NCBI RefSeq assembly: GCF_001637225.1
Contig: NZ_LVJI01000007.1
Coordinates: forward strand, 186,001-250,000
Origin: Paenibacillus antarcticus
GTDB lineage: Bacteria > Bacillota > Bacilli > Paenibacillales > Paenibacillaceae
Direction of reading: 5' to 3'
DNA length: 64,000 nucleotides
How positions within the stretch are numbered: the stretch's first letter is position 1; each line of letters starts with the position of its first letter. The notes under the pieces are model-generated. The model was not told the origin of the DNA. It worked only from the letters and a program-made list of their open reading frames with translations, and did no database searches. The position numbers were made by a program, and so were the translations under genes. Below, piece after piece: positions 63,171 to 64,000 of the stretch.

Positions 63171-64000
63171 ACCTCACTGGACAGCTCATTATTTACGTTA
63201 ACTCTTATTTTTATCGCTTTATTGTTCATTCATTTGATGTATATTGTGATAAACAAAATACAGCCCGAGAAGGATTATGCCACGATTGGTGTCCGTATCA
63301 AGACTTGGTGGGGCATGTTCTTCATCTTTTGCCTAGCTACCCTGTTCAATCCAGTCGTCTCACTGCTTTCCCTCATGGCACTTACCTTCTTTGCGTTGAA
63401 AGAATATTTCTCCATGATCAAAACAAAAAAAGCCGACCGCCGACTCTTTCTGTGGGCGTATCTGGCAATCCCCGTACAATTCTATTGGATTTATACTGAG
63501 TGGTACGGCATGTTTATTGTCTTTATTCCACTCTATGTGTTCTTGTTCTTACCCATCCCACGATTGATCAACAAAGGTACGGTTGGTTTTCTACGGAGTG
63601 TCAGCTCTACCCAATGGGGACTTATGCTAATGGTTTTTGGGCTTAGTCACTTAGCCTATTTCCAATTCGCTACGCCGCAGTATGGCGCAGGACTTGTTAT
63701 GTTTCTAGTGGTATTGACGCAACTTAATGATGTTATCCACCATCTAGCATCCATCTATTTCGGTAAGCGCAAAATAGTCCCGACGGCTAATCCGAATCTG
63801 ACTTGGGAAGGATTTGCATGTGCCTTTCTCATAACAGCAGGTGTGTCCTATCTCATCTCTCCCTACCTGACCCCGCTTAGTCCAACTTTCGGGCTCGTGT
63901 CCGGTATGTTGATCAGCTTAAGTGGATTCTTCGGAAGCTTAACTGTTTCCGTACTAAAAAGAGATTTGTTAATCGGTGATGACGATAAGTTCGTCGCTCT
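63171..64000 (+). CDS. CdsA-like phosphatidate cytidylyltransferase, partial at the window end
   Basis: An uninterrupted frame from 63171 runs off the window. It encodes a polytopic protein: RIKTWWGMFFIF, NPVVSLLSLMALTFFALKEY, many further helices, and near the end SLSGFFGSLTVSVLKRDLLI, the start of the CDP-diacylglycerol synthase signature. It should activate phosphatidate with CTP, or act on a related lipid. No ATG with a ribosome site is found: the first ATG is 63237, after TTG codons at 63222 and 63234, while homology-like hydrophobic sequence reaches back to about 63177. The 5' end may be truncated or use a rare start. This frame differs from the 63164-63499 frame, which I reject. Confidence 0.7.

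Noticed and set aside
63164..63499. 111-codon plus-strand frame near the window end
   Set aside because: A different frame (offset) reads as a continuous CdsA-like membrane protein to the window end.

Overview
The window comes from a low-GC Gram-positive spore-former, most likely Paenibacillus or a close relative. This rests on AGGAGG-type ribosome sites with frequent GTG and TTG starts, S-layer homology (SLH) repeats on a large surface protein, secreted proteins with copper-amine-oxidase-N, RCC1, NPCBM and FIVAR modules, an ECF sigma/DUF4179 pair, and PatB, RsbQ and DUF2975 type genes. I see no rRNA, tRNA, CRISPR array or intact insertion sequence.

Layout. 1-7.7 kb: a purine-type permease, a secreted von Willebrand A protein, a glycerol dehydrogenase/dihydroxyacetone kinase operon and a beta-propeller protein. 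7.9-15.3 kb: two paralogous GGDEF-EAL proteins, a 7TM-GGDEF protein, an APH-fold kinase behind an elaborate leader, and PhnA. 15.3-24.3 kb: an ABC exporter behind a leader-peptide attenuator, a DUF3052-like gene, a PatB-type lyase, a coupled FAD oxidase/PLP enzyme pair, a HAD phosphatase and an EEP hydrolase. 24.6-36.6 kb: an SLH surface protein of about 1,458 residues, an M60 mucin-type peptidase of about 1,938 residues under a cyclic-di-GMP-I riboswitch, and a polysaccharide deacetylase. 37-43 kb: an RsbQ hydrolase with a PAS-GGDEF partner, a DUF2975/XRE pair, an SDR/TetR pair and an EAL protein. 43-49 kb: a polyphosphate-polymerase-like (VTC)/DUF4956/DUF4353 operon facing a two-component system. 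49-57 kb: DUF4179/ECF sigma, ldh-lctP, orphan immunity-type genes and a lipid kinase. 57-64 kb: a luciferase-like monooxygenase, an MFS/TetR pair with visible operators, an ABC exporter, a NlpC/P60-like protein and a CdsA-like gene cut by the window end.

Three themes stand out. First, cyclic-di-GMP signalling is dense: five GGDEF and/or EAL proteins lie within 35 kb, together with a GEMM riboswitch on the secreted M60 protease. Second, regulatory leaders are unusually readable: two promoter-leader ORF-terminator arrangements precede an APH-like kinase and an ABC exporter and look like ribosome-mediated attenuators of drug-response genes, and matching 10-bp direct repeats sit at both divergent promoters of the VTC/two-component locus. 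Third, several decayed genes are present: a response regulator, a second lctP and an unassigned membrane protein. All calls are from reading the sequence; no database search was run.
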